From NCBI GenBank assembly GCA_016342745.1, contig JAEINT010000004.1, forward strand, positions 248,001 through 312,000: a stretch of 64,000 nucleotides of DNA, given 5' to 3'. Of this stretch, positions 8,209-16,067 are shown piece after piece. Position 1 is the stretch's first letter. Each line of letters opens with the position of its first letter. Both the position numbers and the translations under genes were made by a program. Under the pieces are notes generated by a model. That model did not search any database and was not told the DNA's origin. It saw only the letters and a list, made by a program, of their open reading frames with translations. The stretch comes from Labilibaculum sp. (GTDB lineage Bacteria > Bacteroidota > Bacteroidia > Bacteroidales > Marinifilaceae).

Positions 8209-8787
8209 ATGAAAAATTTTATTCTGTTAGCAATTTGCACGCTATGGTTTTCAGGGCTTAGTGCGCAAAATGTAGAACGATACAAAGCGTATCATGACAA
8301 AGGTAGAACCTTGATTCTAAAGGGAGATTACAAAAATGCGATTCATAATTTAGATACTGCAATTTCAATTATGCCCTATTACAGCGCTATTTTTCAAGAT
8401 CGAGGCTATGCGCAAATGCAACTTAAAAATTACACTTCTGCTATTCAGGATTTCAATCATGTTTTAGACAAAAAACCCTATTTAGATGAAGTGCGATTAC
8501 AAAGAGGCATGGCACTTTATCATCTTAATCGACTAATGGAAGCGGAAGATGACTTAATTCAAGTGGTTAACAGCACTCCGACCAGAATTAGAGAAGCAAC
8601 TATCTATCTGGATAATATTCAAAAAGAGAAACAAATTATTACTCAAAACCTGAATCGAAATGGGTTAAACAAAATGCGCATTCATATTGAAAATGAACGA
8701 GTAAACCGCGCACGTCATCGGGAAGAAATTATTTGGCGTACAGTTGTACCACTTGCCTTTTGGACTAGTGTCTTTTTATGTTGGTAA
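8209..8787 (+). CDS. Secreted TPR protein
   Basis: A 192-residue protein started at the ATG at 8209, which gives a clean signal peptide (MKNFILLAICTLWFSGLSAQ). The frame is open far upstream, but that part overlaps the Cys-rich gene and its terminator. About three tetratricopeptide repeats follow (YKAYHDKGRTLILKGDYKNAIHNLDTAIS, AIFQDRGYAQMQLKNYTSAIQDFN, DEVRLQRGMALYHLNRLMEAEDDL), then a basic coiled stretch and a hydrophobic C-terminus (VVPLAFWTSVFLCW) that may be a tail anchor. TPRs imply protein binding in the periplasm; the partner is unknown. Its last 12 bp overlap the 3' end of the convergent antiporter gene. Confidence 0.8.
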   Translation: MKNFILLAICTLWFSGLSAQNVERYKAYHDKGRTLILKGDYKNAIHNLDTAISIMPYYSAIFQDRGYAQMQLKNYTSAIQDFNHVLDKKPYLDEVRLQRGMALYHLNRLMEAEDDLIQVVNSTPTRIREATIYLDNIQKEKQIITQNLNRNGLNKMRIHIENERVNRARHREEIIWRTVVPLAFWTSVFLCW

Positions 8788-10794
8788 ATCTGGGTCGGTA
8801 GGTATTGGCTTCCGTTTAAAGGAAATTGTTTTTCCGGTAAAGCGAGTTTGTCTAAAGTTCGGTGAATCTAAATTTTCCATTTTCAGACGCACCTTTTCAA
8901 TACTTTCAATAGATCCCACTACTGTTAATACATCACCTAAACGTAAACGAGTATATCCTGTTGATATTAGAGTATTTTGATTTCGCTTTGTAGCCAATAT
9001 AATTACATCTGTTGGGATTTGAATGTCACGTAAAGAAATACCATGCAATTCCTGGTTCTGCATTTCAATATCAACAGTATCATGGTTTTTCTCCATGCCC
9101 AACAATAAACTAGTAGCAATTGGAGAGCGTACCAAATGATCCATCAAACTAACCATAACCGTAGTTGGCTCTACAATTAAAGCGCCTAGTTCATGAAACT
9201 TGTTTATGAAGCTCCTCTCATGAACTCTAACAACCAAGTCTCTAGTACCAAAATGCTCGTAGGCAATTTCACAAACCTTCAAATTATCCTCATCTTTGTT
9301 CATCATCACAATGGCATCTGCTTTATCTGCTTTTAAACGTTTTAGTTCAACCAAGCTTAATTCTTTAACATAGCGAACATCTACACCTTGATATTCTAGC
9401 TTTGCTCTCTCTTCATTTCGAGTTACCACTTTTACAATCCAATCATTATCCATTAGTTGTCTTGCCAAAGCAAGTGATTGACCTTCTAGACCGAAAATGA
9501 TAGCCTTTTGAATTCTATTTTCATGCTGTAATTCCTTTTTTTTATGGCTTTCTCCAACCATTAAAATAAACCACTTAAACAATGGAGGTCCTAATATTTC
9601 ATTCATTACAATAACAGCAATTAAAATCGCAGCAAACTGTGGTCCCCATTCAGGATATTTCGAAGATACAACAGAAACCAATCCTATTGCAACACCCGCT
9701 TGCGTTACATAAGGCATCCATGCAAAACGATTTATTTTCATCGGATCGCCACCTAAGGTACCTCCGATTACCGCACCAATTGCCATACTAACCAATCGAA
9801 TGATAAAAAACAACAAGGCAACAGACCAAGCCTGAGCAAGGACATCTAAGGATACTGAAGCACCTGTTAAAGTATAGAACAACACATAAATAGTGGGAAC
9901 AACTAACTCTATTATTTTGGTAAATTCTCTTCTATTACTTCCGTAATTAACAACCACAAAACTACCTAAAATACAAATTAGTAATGGTTCTATATAAAGT
10001 TCAAATCCAAACCAAGAATTGCTTTTTATTCGAGCCAGATGAGCCAATAAATAAATACTATAGCCTAAAACAACCAAGCAACTAGCTTTGAACATTGTGC
10101 CCAATCTTAATCCTAAAACTAAGTTCATTACTTGGCCAAGTATAAAACCAATACAAATGGATAAACACAATTCTCCAAATAATATTGCAACTAACCAAAA
10201 GTCGAAAGGAACATTAGAGATTAAGGCACCAGCTATTGAGAAACAAATTGTGAACAATACGATTACTAAAACATCCTTAATTACCGTAACACCAATTGCC
10301 GTTTGAGTATAAGGACCTTTTGCACGCATCTCATTAATCACTGCAATTGCCGAAGCAGGCGATCTAGTAACAAAAATTGTTCCTATAAGCAATGCGATGG
10401 CCAATTTTACAGGCCATTCTAGTTCTGATAAAAAACCTATTCTATTAGAAAAGAATAAAATTCCAGCAATACTTAATCCAAATGTAAAAAAGAGTTGCCC
10501 AAAAGTCATCCACTTTATACTTTTCATTCGTCCTTTTAATTCCTTTAAATACAATTCGGCACCTGCAGCAAAAGCAATAAAGGCAAGAGAGGTTTCATTT
10601 ATAAAATGAAGATGTTTAAGAGATTGTTTTGGTAGAAAATTCAATATGAAAGGGCCAGATAAAATCCCTATAAAAAGAAGACCAGTAATGATAGGTAATT
10701 TAATTCTAGGAAAATACTTGGCTATTCTATTAGAAGCAGTTGCTACAATTAGAAAACCAATAATAATTGTTGCTATTTCAAAAGCATTACCCAT
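8776..10794 (-). CDS. CPA2-family cation/proton antiporter with RCK (TrkA) domains
   Basis: A 672-residue membrane protein. Residues ~1-400 form about a dozen hydrophobic helices of the Na+/H+ exchanger fold (IVATASNRIAKYFPRIKLP, GLLFIGILSGP, FVTRSPASAIAVINEM). A cytoplasmic RCK_N/TrkA_N Rossmann domain begins near residue 414 (KAIIFGLEGQSLALARQLMDNDW) and a TrkA_C domain ends the protein (LRLGDVLTVVGSIESIEKVR). The nucleotide loop reads GLEGQS rather than strict GxGxxG. This architecture is that of KefB/KefC/RosB-type K+ or Na+ for H+ exchangers gated by ligand binding to the RCK domain; the ion cannot be told from sequence. The gene is single and divergent from the secreted HExxH gene. Confidence 0.9.
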   Translation of the reverse strand: MGNAFEIATIIIGFLIVATASNRIAKYFPRIKLPIITGLLFIGILSGPFILNFLPKQSLKHLHFINETSLAFIAFAAGAELYLKELKGRMKSIKWMTFGQLFFTFGLSIAGILFFSNRIGFLSELEWPVKLAIALLIGTIFVTRSPASAIAVINEMRAKGPYTQTAIGVTVIKDVLVIVLFTICFSIAGALISNVPFDFWLVAILFGELCLSICIGFILGQVMNLVLGLRLGTMFKASCLVVLGYSIYLLAHLARIKSNSWFGFELYIEPLLICILGSFVVVNYGSNRREFTKIIELVVPTIYVLFYTLTGASVSLDVLAQAWSVALLFFIIRLVSMAIGAVIGGTLGGDPMKINRFAWMPYVTQAGVAIGLVSVVSSKYPEWGPQFAAILIAVIVMNEILGPPLFKWFILMVGESHKKKELQHENRIQKAIIFGLEGQSLALARQLMDNDWIVKVVTRNEERAKLEYQGVDVRYVKELSLVELKRLKADKADAIVMMNKDEDNLKVCEIAYEHFGTRDLVVRVHERSFINKFHELGALIVEPTTVMVSLMDHLVRSPIATSLLLGMEKNHDTVDIEMQNQELHGISLRDIQIPTDVIILATKRNQNTLISTGYTRLRLGDVLTVVGSIESIEKVRLKMENLDSPNFRQTRFTGKTISFKRKPIPTDPDLPT

Positions 10795-11195
10795 TCAAGT
10801 AATTTTATATTGACACCTTACAAAACTATTCAAACCTACTATCGCCCATAAGTTTCTATTTTAAGATACAGAATATAATCAACAAATTAATTTTCAATTC
10901 ATATTTGTTTTTAGAGATAAATCATAAAATGAAAATTAATAGCGTTTAAAATGGTAGTTCAACTCAATTTTAAGGAAATATTTTATTAAAGTGAATTTGT
11001 TCATATTCGAACACTAACTGTACGATAGCAATCACTATTAAGATTTATTAAAAAGAAACAAAGCAAAGCTTAACTCCTATATATTAACCACTTATAAACA
11101 ATGGCACAAATACTGATATTGCCTAAGTGTAAAACCACAAATGCATCAAACAGATTAAAAGAGTAAGAAATCAAACATCTAATTAACCAAAGAAA
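10795..11195. other. Intergenic region, no gene seen
   Basis: 401 bp of very AT-rich DNA between the divergent antiporter and HExxH-protein genes. It should hold both promoters, but I see no convincing TTTG/TAnnTTTG pair. The only symmetric motif noticed is a short inverted repeat TGTTC-N6-GAACA near 11008-11023, too weak to call an operator. Confidence 0.5.
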
Positions 11196-12161
11196 ATGAA
11201 AACACACAGATTGATATGGATTTCCCTTTTTCTAGGCATGCAACTATTGTTCTCCTCTTTGAGCTTTGCGAAAGCAAACGATTTAAAAGAGATTGAAAAA
11301 ATATTCTCCGAAACGAAAGCCTTATGTTCCTCTGAAAATGGCTTACTATGGGGCCGAACTCTTGATGTTCCAATTTTATTAGTAGACGAAGAAAACGGAA
11401 TCATTTATACAAATACAAATAGTTCAAAACTAGAATTAAGTTCGCACAATAACATTTATTCTGGTGCGCTACCCGAATTTATAAATATTGTAAAAGGACC
11501 TGCAAAAATAGACAATCGTATTTGGGCTGTTATTCCTCTTCCTTTACCAATTAATACAATCGAAAGACAATGCATTATTATCCACGAAGCCTTTCATTGT
11601 GTACAGCCAGAGATGAACCTTAAACCAAAACCATATGACAACAACCATATGAAAGAGATGGAAGCTCGCTTTTGGATGAAATTGGAATGGAAAGCATTGG
11701 AATTTGCTTTGCAAAGTGAAGGTGAAAATATGAAGCAAGCGATTACTGATGCAATTTGTTTTCGTAATTACAGAAGAGCATTGTATAGCGAATGTGACGA
11801 TTGTGAAAATCGATTCGAAATTCATGAAGGTATGGCAGAATACACTGCTCAGAAAATATGCAGGAGTAATGAGGGATTTAAAAATTATTTGCAAGATAAG
11901 TTGGAGAATATTTGGGAGTCAGATTCCTTCGTAAATTGTTTTGCTTACTATACTGGTCCTGTTTATGCGTATCTTTTAGATCAATCGGAAATGGATTGGC
12001 GAACTCATTTAGGTGCTAGAGATGACATTGCAACTTTAACAATGACAGCTTACAATATTTCTTTGCCATTTGATATGTATATGGAAGCAGAAGAGAGATC
12101 GGCTCTTTATAGTGGCGCTCAAATTATGGGTGAAGAATTAGACCGCGTAGTCTCTTTATAA
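11196..12161 (+). CDS. Secreted HExxH zinc-metallopeptidase-like protein
   Basis: A 321-residue protein with a Sec signal peptide (MKTHRLIWISLFLGMQLLFSSLSFA). It carries IIIHEAFHCVQPE, an HExxH motif at residues 130-134, and a later acidic helix HEGMAEYTAQK (about 210-220) that would supply the third zinc ligand as in gluzincin-type enzymes. A Cys-rich patch (YSECDDCENRF) precedes that helix. The layout suggests a periplasmic or surface peptidase, but I do not recognise the family and the substrate is unknown. It could also be a non-catalytic zinc protein. It stands alone between the antiporter and the carbinolamine dehydratase gene and has its own terminator. Confidence 0.78.
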   Translation: MKTHRLIWISLFLGMQLLFSSLSFAKANDLKEIEKIFSETKALCSSENGLLWGRTLDVPILLVDEENGIIYTNTNSSKLELSSHNNIYSGALPEFINIVKGPAKIDNRIWAVIPLPLPINTIERQCIIIHEAFHCVQPEMNLKPKPYDNNHMKEMEARFWMKLEWKALEFALQSEGENMKQAITDAICFRNYRRALYSECDDCENRFEIHEGMAEYTAQKICRSNEGFKNYLQDKLENIWESDSFVNCFAYYTGPVYAYLLDQSEMDWRTHLGARDDIATLTMTAYNISLPFDMYMEAEERSALYSGAQIMGEELDRVVSL

Positions 12162-12179
12162 TATCTTATAAAAAATAAC

Positions 12180-12210
12180 AAAGGGTAGCTATTTAAGCTA
12201 CCCTTTACTA
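12180..12210 (+). terminator. Terminator-like hairpin after the HExxH gene
   Basis: Perfect 11-bp stem AAAGGGTAGCT / AGCTACCCTTT with a 5-nt loop. The downstream T-tract is poor (ACTATTT), so termination may be partial. Confidence 0.7.
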
Positions 12211-12260
12211 TTTACATTGGTATTTTGTTTCCTTACCTTTATGTATTTAATGTAGACATC

Positions 12261-12530
12261 ATGAATATATTACTAGACCAAGGATGGAGTGAAATAGACA
12301 GCAAATTAGTTAAAAACTATGTTCTACCTAATTTTGTAGAAGGAATCAACTTTATCAATTTAATAGCTATTGAGGCTGAAAAAGCAGATCACCATCCAGA
12401 TCTAAAATTGTACAATTATAAAAATGTACGAATCTCACTTACAACGCATTCCAAAAGAAGAATTACAAAAAAAGACATTGCACTTGCCAAAACAATCGAT
12501 CATATTTATGATTCGATGAAAGTCTATTAG
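12261..12530 (+). CDS. Pterin-4a-carbinolamine dehydratase
   Basis: An 89-residue protein of the PCD/DCoH family, which dehydrates 4a-hydroxytetrahydrobiopterin during aromatic amino acid hydroxylation. The signature EKADHHPDLKLYNYKNVRISLTTH carries the conserved His pair and the following Asp, with the terminal T-K-K-D-I-A-LA helix. The ATG at 12261 fits the family length; the longer frame adds a sequence overlapping a TACCTTTA -7-like element (12234-12241). The gene converges on pheA with a 4-bp overlap of the ends, and both concern phenylalanine metabolism. No phenylalanine hydroxylase gene is visible in this window. Confidence 0.88.
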   Translation: MNILLDQGWSEIDSKLVKNYVLPNFVEGINFINLIAIEAEKADHHPDLKLYNYKNVRISLTTHSKRRITKKDIALAKTIDHIYDSMKVY

Positions 12531-13366
12531 GTAATCACTATTCCCTTGTTATAAGTTCCTAAAATTGTCATTTCTTTAGCTGATTCCGATATTTTATTCA
12601 TCACATTTTTAAACTGACTTGGAAGCTCAAATTCTAAATCGACATGGAAGAAATACTCCCAATTAATTCCTGGAATTGGTAAAGATTGAATCTTAGATAA
12701 ATTAATGTTTGCCTGTGCAAAACAATCCAAAATATAAGATAAACTTCCAGGATTATGACTTGTACTAAAATAAAGTGACGCCTTGGTAAAACCACCATTA
12801 GGTCCAACTTCTTTTTTACGTTTTAAAATAAAAAAACGGGTTTGATTATTCTTAATACTTTCAATCTGCTCTGCTAGTATATCCAATTCATACAACTCAG
12901 CAGGTAAATCACCGGCTATTGCTCCTATACCTAGCAGCTCATTATCTCGAATATTCTTCGCACTCAAAGCTGTATCTTCCATCTCTACCAGCTTTATATG
13001 AGGATAATCTCTAAAAAAGGCTCGACACTGACTAATCGCCATTGGATGAGAATGAACTTCTTTTAAATCTTCAATTTTCTGACCTGGTAAAGCCATTAAA
13101 TTCTGTTTTATTCGCAAAAAGATTTCTCCTTCAATAACAAGACCCGAGTCTTGAAGCAGGCCATAGTTTTGAAGAATACTTCCTGCTATTGAATTTTCAA
13201 TTGCCATTATTCCTCCATCACATACCGTATCGTCTTGAATTAATTCAATTAATGTCGCAAAATTACCAGAAGGTATAATCTCTACATCTTCTCCGTAATA
13301 TGCATTCGCAGCCACATGGTGAAAACACCCTTCGACTCCTTGAATTACAATTTTTCTTTTGTCCAT
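12527..13366 (-). CDS. pheA: Prephenate dehydratase
   Basis: A 279-residue monofunctional prephenate dehydratase converting prephenate to phenylpyruvate, the committed step of phenylalanine synthesis. It lacks a chorismate mutase domain. The periplasmic-binding-like catalytic part shows GVEGCFHHVAANAY, GIMAIENSIAGSI, HSHPMAISQC and the catalytic NQTRFFIL (Thr-Arg-Phe) motif. A C-terminal ACT domain follows (GSLSYILDCFAQANINLSKIQSLPIPG), the usual site of allosteric Phe inhibition. It is preceded by an ~300-nt leader that contains two Phe-rich leader peptides and two intrinsic terminators, so it is almost certainly controlled by attenuation. Confidence 0.96.
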   Translation of the reverse strand: MDKRKIVIQGVEGCFHHVAANAYYGEDVEIIPSGNFATLIELIQDDTVCDGGIMAIENSIAGSILQNYGLLQDSGLVIEGEIFLRIKQNLMALPGQKIEDLKEVHSHPMAISQCRAFFRDYPHIKLVEMEDTALSAKNIRDNELLGIGAIAGDLPAELYELDILAEQIESIKNNQTRFFILKRKKEVGPNGGFTKASLYFSTSHNPGSLSYILDCFAQANINLSKIQSLPIPGINWEYFFHVDLEFELPSQFKNVMNKISESAKEMTILGTYNKGIVIT

Positions 13367-13396
13367 GGTTATTTTGGTTACTGTTAGATTTTGATC

Positions 13397-13429
13397 AAAA
13401 AAAAGAGTTCTGATACCTCAGAACTCTTT
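13397..13429 (-). terminator. pheA attenuator terminator 2 (proximal)
   Basis: Read on the minus strand, a perfect 12-bp stem (AAAGAGTTCTGA / TCAGAACTCTTT, 4-nt loop) is followed by a T-tract. It ends only ~30 bp before the pheA ATG and lies after the second Phe-rich leader ORF. AGAAC within that ORF is complementary to GTTCT in the 5' arm, which would allow a short (5-bp) competing pairing. Confidence 0.85.
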
Positions 13430-13446
13430 ATGAATATTATTGAAAT

Positions 13447-13527
13447 TTATTTCATTAGAATCCTGTTCTTCTCTCCACTAAAAAAGAAAAAAATAAAAAA
13501 CCAATTATTAAAATATACTGTTCTCAT
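13447..13527 (-). CDS. Second Phe-rich leader peptide upstream of pheA
   Basis: A 26-codon ORF starting with ATG at 13527, immediately after the T-tract of the first attenuator. It begins MRTVYFNNW and then has FFIFFFF (Phe at positions 10, 11 and 13-16, codons at 13500-13480) and ends at a TAA at 13447, 18 bp before the proximal terminator stem. The location between two intrinsic terminators and the Phe run suggest a leader peptide whose translation senses charged tRNA-Phe. Caution: the Phe codons lie in a T-rich stretch, so chance composition could contribute. Confidence 0.55.
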   Translation of the reverse strand: MRTVYFNNWFFIFFFFSGEKNRILMK

Positions 13528-13533
13528 ATGTGC

Positions 13534-13558
13534 AAAAAAAGAGCCTTTAAAGAGGCTC
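13534..13558 (-). terminator. pheA attenuator terminator 1 (distal)
   Basis: On the minus strand a GAGCCT / AGGCTC stem with a 6-nt loop is followed by seven T. Its 5' arm (CCTCTTT, 13555-13549) is complementary over 7 positions (two as G-U) to GGAGAGG (13591-13585), which overlaps the stop of leader peptide 1. A ribosome stalled at the Phe codons would leave that segment free to form the antiterminator. Confidence 0.85.
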
Positions 13559-13590
13559 ATCAACAATTACTAGTACATGCGAAACCTCTC

Positions 13591-13644
13591 CTAACAACAG
13601 TTGCTAAAAAAGAAAAATCGTTCGATATGCATGTTTCGTCTCAT
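13591..13644 (-). CDS. Phe leader peptide 1 of pheA
   Basis: A 17-codon ORF reading MRRNMHIERFFFFSNCC with a TAG stop; an internal ATG five codons in is an alternative start. Four consecutive Phe codons (13617-13606) precede a segment able to pair with the 5' arm of terminator 1. It lies ~20 bp downstream of a TATCTTTG promoter element. The composition, position and downstream terminator are those of a classical amino acid attenuator leader peptide, analogous to pheL in enterobacteria but without sequence relationship. Confidence 0.8.
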   Translation of the reverse strand: MRRNMHIERFFFFSNCC

Positions 13645-13665
13645 ACTTAGTGTACTAATTCATTT

Positions 13666-13696
13666 CAAAGATAAAAAAATATCTTCTCATTTAAAA
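13666..13696 (-). promoter_or_regulatory. Promoter of the pheA leader transcript
   Basis: The minus strand has TATCTTTG (13673-13666), a perfect TAnnTTTG -7 box, with a TTTT (near-consensus TTTG) at 13696-13693 after a 19-nt spacer. Transcription would start ~15-20 nt before leader peptide 1. Confidence 0.65.
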
Positions 13697-13813
13697 GCGG
13701 AATGCGATAATCGTATTTCGAGTTAGTCATTTAACAAATCAATAACAAGCTACTCTGTTCTTTTTCAATCAATAGTTGTATATTTAATACTCATTTGTCT
13801 TTTATACACAAAA

Positions 13814-14311
13814 ATGAAATTAAAAATACAACTTATCCTATTTGGAGCGCTCCTTTTACTAGGAAGTAAGACCTCCTTTTGTCAAGAAATCAAAACCTAC
13901 AATTTTAATGAATTGGAGCCCATTTTCCATTATCAAAACGATACCACTTACGTGATTAATTTTTGGGCAATGTGGTGCAAACCATGCGTTGAAGAACTAC
14001 CCGAATTTGAAGATATCCGTAAAGATTATTCTGATAAAAAAGTAAAAATGATACTTGTCAGTCTCGACTTTGGCAAAAATGTTAGTGAGCGCATAACTAA
14101 CTTTTTAAAACGAAAGAATATCAATGCAGAAGTCGTTATTCTAGATGATCCAGATGCCAATAGTTGGATTGGTAAAGTTGCTGAAAGTTGGGATGGTGCA
14201 ATTCCCGCAACAGTAGTATACCACAAGAATAATAGAAAAGTTTTTACTCGCCAAGTATCCTATAATGAATTGGCGAAGTCTATTGATCAAGTTAGTAATC
14301 AAACAAATTAA
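13814..14311 (+). CDS. Periplasmic TlpA/ResA-like thiol-disulfide protein
   Basis: A 165-residue secreted thioredoxin-fold protein. A signal peptide (about residues 1-23, ending SFC) precedes the domain. The active site is WCKPC (C55 and C58) in VINFWAMWCKPCVEELPEF, and the cis-Pro is in AIPATVVY (P131). This matches TlpA/ResA-type reductants that keep extracytoplasmic thiols reduced, for example in cytochrome c maturation or in peroxide defence. It is 12 bp upstream of a second thioredoxin-fold gene, so they form an operon. Confidence 0.9.
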   Translation: MKLKIQLILFGALLLLGSKTSFCQEIKTYNFNELEPIFHYQNDTTYVINFWAMWCKPCVEELPEFEDIRKDYSDKKVKMILVSLDFGKNVSERITNFLKRKNINAEVVILDDPDANSWIGKVAESWDGAIPATVVYHKNNRKVFTRQVSYNELAKSIDQVSNQTN

Positions 14312-14323
14312 AAAGTAATTATC

Positions 14324-14926
14324 ATGAAGAAAATATTGCTTCTTGGCCTAGTTATATTGGCCAGTATCGGAGTTAATGCCCAAGCTTATCAGATAGGTGA
14401 CGAGGCAATCGATTTTAAATTAAAAAACGTTGATGGAAAACACATCTCTTTATCGGATTATAAGGATGCTAAAGGCTTCATTGTAATTTTCACTTGTAAT
14501 CATTGTCCCTACTCAGTAGCGTATGAAGATCGAATTATCGAAATCGACAAAAAATACAAAGCAAAAGGGTTTCCAGTTATTGCAATCAATCCTAACGATC
14601 CGGAATTGTATCCAAGCGATTCTTTTGAGAACATGATTATTCGATCGGAAGAAAAAGGATTCACATTCCCTTATATTTTTGATAATACTCAGGAGATATA
14701 CAAAACCTACGGTGCTACCAAAACGCCACACGTATTCATTCTAAGCAATAATTCAGGAAAATATAAGGTAGAATACATTGGAGCAATAGATAACAACTAC
14801 AAGGACGCCAAACAGGTTACAGAGCATTACATTAATGATGCAGTGGATGCATTATTACAAAATAAAAAACCAAAAGTAACAAGCACAAAAGCAATTGGCT
14901 GCTCAATTAAGTCGAAAAAGAGTTAA
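14324..14926 (+). CDS. Secreted thioredoxin-family (redoxin/AhpC-TSA-like) protein
   Basis: A 200-residue protein with a signal peptide (MKKILLLGLVILASIGVNAQ) and a redoxin domain: IGDEAIDFKLKNVDGKHISLSDYKDAKG, then FTCNHCPYS with a CxxC at residues 58-61, and the cis-Pro loop ATKTPHVFIL. The CNHCPYS form belongs to the thioredoxin family often annotated with AhpC/TSA and lacks the WCxxC tryptophan. It probably works with the upstream TlpA-like protein in periplasmic thiol or peroxide chemistry. A late Cys (AIGCSIKSKKS) near the C-terminus could be a resolving or accessory thiol. Confidence 0.88.
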   Translation: MKKILLLGLVILASIGVNAQAYQIGDEAIDFKLKNVDGKHISLSDYKDAKGFIVIFTCNHCPYSVAYEDRIIEIDKKYKAKGFPVIAINPNDPELYPSDSFENMIIRSEEKGFTFPYIFDNTQEIYKTYGATKTPHVFILSNNSGKYKVEYIGAIDNNYKDAKQVTEHYINDAVDALLQNKKPKVTSTKAIGCSIKSKKS

Positions 14927-14944
14927 TTAAAGATATATCTATAA

Positions 14945-14980
14945 AAAAGGCTAGTTTCATAATGGAACTAGCCTTTTACA
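14945..14980. terminator. Bidirectional terminator
   Basis: 12-bp stem AAAAGGCTAGTT / AACTAGCCTTTT with a 9-nt loop between two convergent genes. The A- and T-rich flanks of the stem support use in both directions. Confidence 0.82.
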
Positions 14981-14986
14981 TTTCGA

Positions 14987-15934
14987 TTATTCGCTAATTT
15001 TGAGCGATAGTTTACCAACTACCCTGCCCGTTTCACTATACTGATGCGCCTTTGCAACCTCATCAATATCATATGTTTTATCTATGAATGTTTTTAGAAG
15101 ACCTGCATCGACAAAATCAGCTAATAACTCCAAATCTTCTTTACTCTCCTGAACAAATATCTTCTTCATTTTTTTCGAGCTTACCAAATTGTGTATAGAT
15201 CCAAGCAGAAGAATATTAAATGATGGTAAGGTAGTTACGAAAACTCCTCCACGCTGCAGTAGGTGCTTTACTTTAAAATATTCCTGATTTCCTATCACAT
15301 CAAAAAAGATATCATAATCTTCTTGTAGTAAATGAAAATCTTCCTTGGTATAATCAATTACTCTATCAGCGCCAAGCTGCTTTGCAAACTCAACATTTTT
15401 TGAACTACAAATGCCAGTTGCCTTGCAGCCAAATGCTTTCACTAACTGTAATGCAAAAGAACCAACTCCCCCCGTACAACCGTTAATCAGCACACTCATT
15501 CCTTTACGGATTTTTCCCATATTTCGAAGTGCCTGTAAAGCTGTTAAGCCTGCCAATGGCAAGGTTGCAGCCTCTATGAAACTCATTTTCTGTGGTTTTA
15601 AGGCTAAATGACTAGCGGAAGTGGCAACATACTCGGCATACGCACCATTTTTAAGAATATCAATTTTACCAAAAACCTCATCGCCAATACGAAAAAACTG
15701 AACATTCTTACCAACTTCTACAATTCGACCAGCAATATCCCCTCCAAGCACACATGGCAGCTTCTTTCTCATGAATAGCTTCAATGTACCTTTACGGATT
15801 TTCCAATCCACCGGATTGACTGAAGAAGCATATACTTCTACCAATACCTGATCTGTCTTAATTTTAGGTCGAGAAAGATTGGCTATTTCCAAAACTTCAG
15901 GTTCTCCATATTTTGTCATCACCACTGCTTTCAT
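14987..15934 (-). CDS. MDR-superfamily NAD(P)H quinone oxidoreductase-like enzyme
   Basis: A 315-residue medium-chain dehydrogenase/reductase from the ATG at 15934 (MKAVVMTKYGEPEVLEI), the typical start of zeta-crystallin/quinone-reductase-like members; the longer frame begins with TTG. The GroES-like half includes SVNPVDWKIRKG and LGGDIAGRIVEVGKNVQ. The Rossmann half has VLINGCTGGVGSFALQLVKAFGCKATGIC (the G-x-x-G-x-x-G of NADPH-binding MDR) and ADRVIDYTKEDF. Zinc ligands of alcohol dehydrogenases are absent, so a zinc-independent alkenal or quinone reductase is likely. Substrate unknown. It is followed by a bidirectional terminator and preceded by the terminator of the nitroreductase gene, so it is monocistronic. 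Confidence 0.9.
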   Translation of the reverse strand: MKAVVMTKYGEPEVLEIANLSRPKIKTDQVLVEVYASSVNPVDWKIRKGTLKLFMRKKLPCVLGGDIAGRIVEVGKNVQFFRIGDEVFGKIDILKNGAYAEYVATSASHLALKPQKMSFIEAATLPLAGLTALQALRNMGKIRKGMSVLINGCTGGVGSFALQLVKAFGCKATGICSSKNVEFAKQLGADRVIDYTKEDFHLLQEDYDIFFDVIGNQEYFKVKHLLQRGGVFVTTLPSFNILLLGSIHNLVSSKKMKKIFVQESKEDLELLADFVDAGLLKTFIDKTYDIDEVAKAHQYSETGRVVGKLSLKISE

Positions 15935-16012
15935 AATGTCAGTTTTATATTCAACAGGCTTCGAATGAATCTCTTGCGCTATCTTCAAGTTACGACAAGT
16001 TTAGATTTTTTC

Positions 16013-16047
16013 AAAAAAAAGAGGCTTTTCTGTATAGAAAAACCTCT
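16013..16047 (-). terminator. Intrinsic terminator of the nitroreductase gene
   Basis: On the minus strand: AGAGGTTTTTCT / AGAAAAGCCTCT, 12-nt arms with one mismatch and a 4-nt loop, then a run of T. Confidence 0.82.
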
Positions 16048-16067
16048 CTTAAATATTTGAAAATTAA

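Noticed and set aside
7812-8285. Minus-strand ORFs rich in Phe/Ser opposite the Cys-rich gene
   Set aside because: They are the complement of the Lys/Cys repeat; low complexity and no signals of their own.
11008-11023. TGTTC-N6-GAACA inverted repeat
   Set aside because: Too short and single to call an operator.
13391-13573. Plus-strand 60-codon ORF in the pheA leader
   Set aside because: It is very Lys-rich, lies exactly over the two minus-strand attenuators and has no promoter or hairpin on the plus strand.
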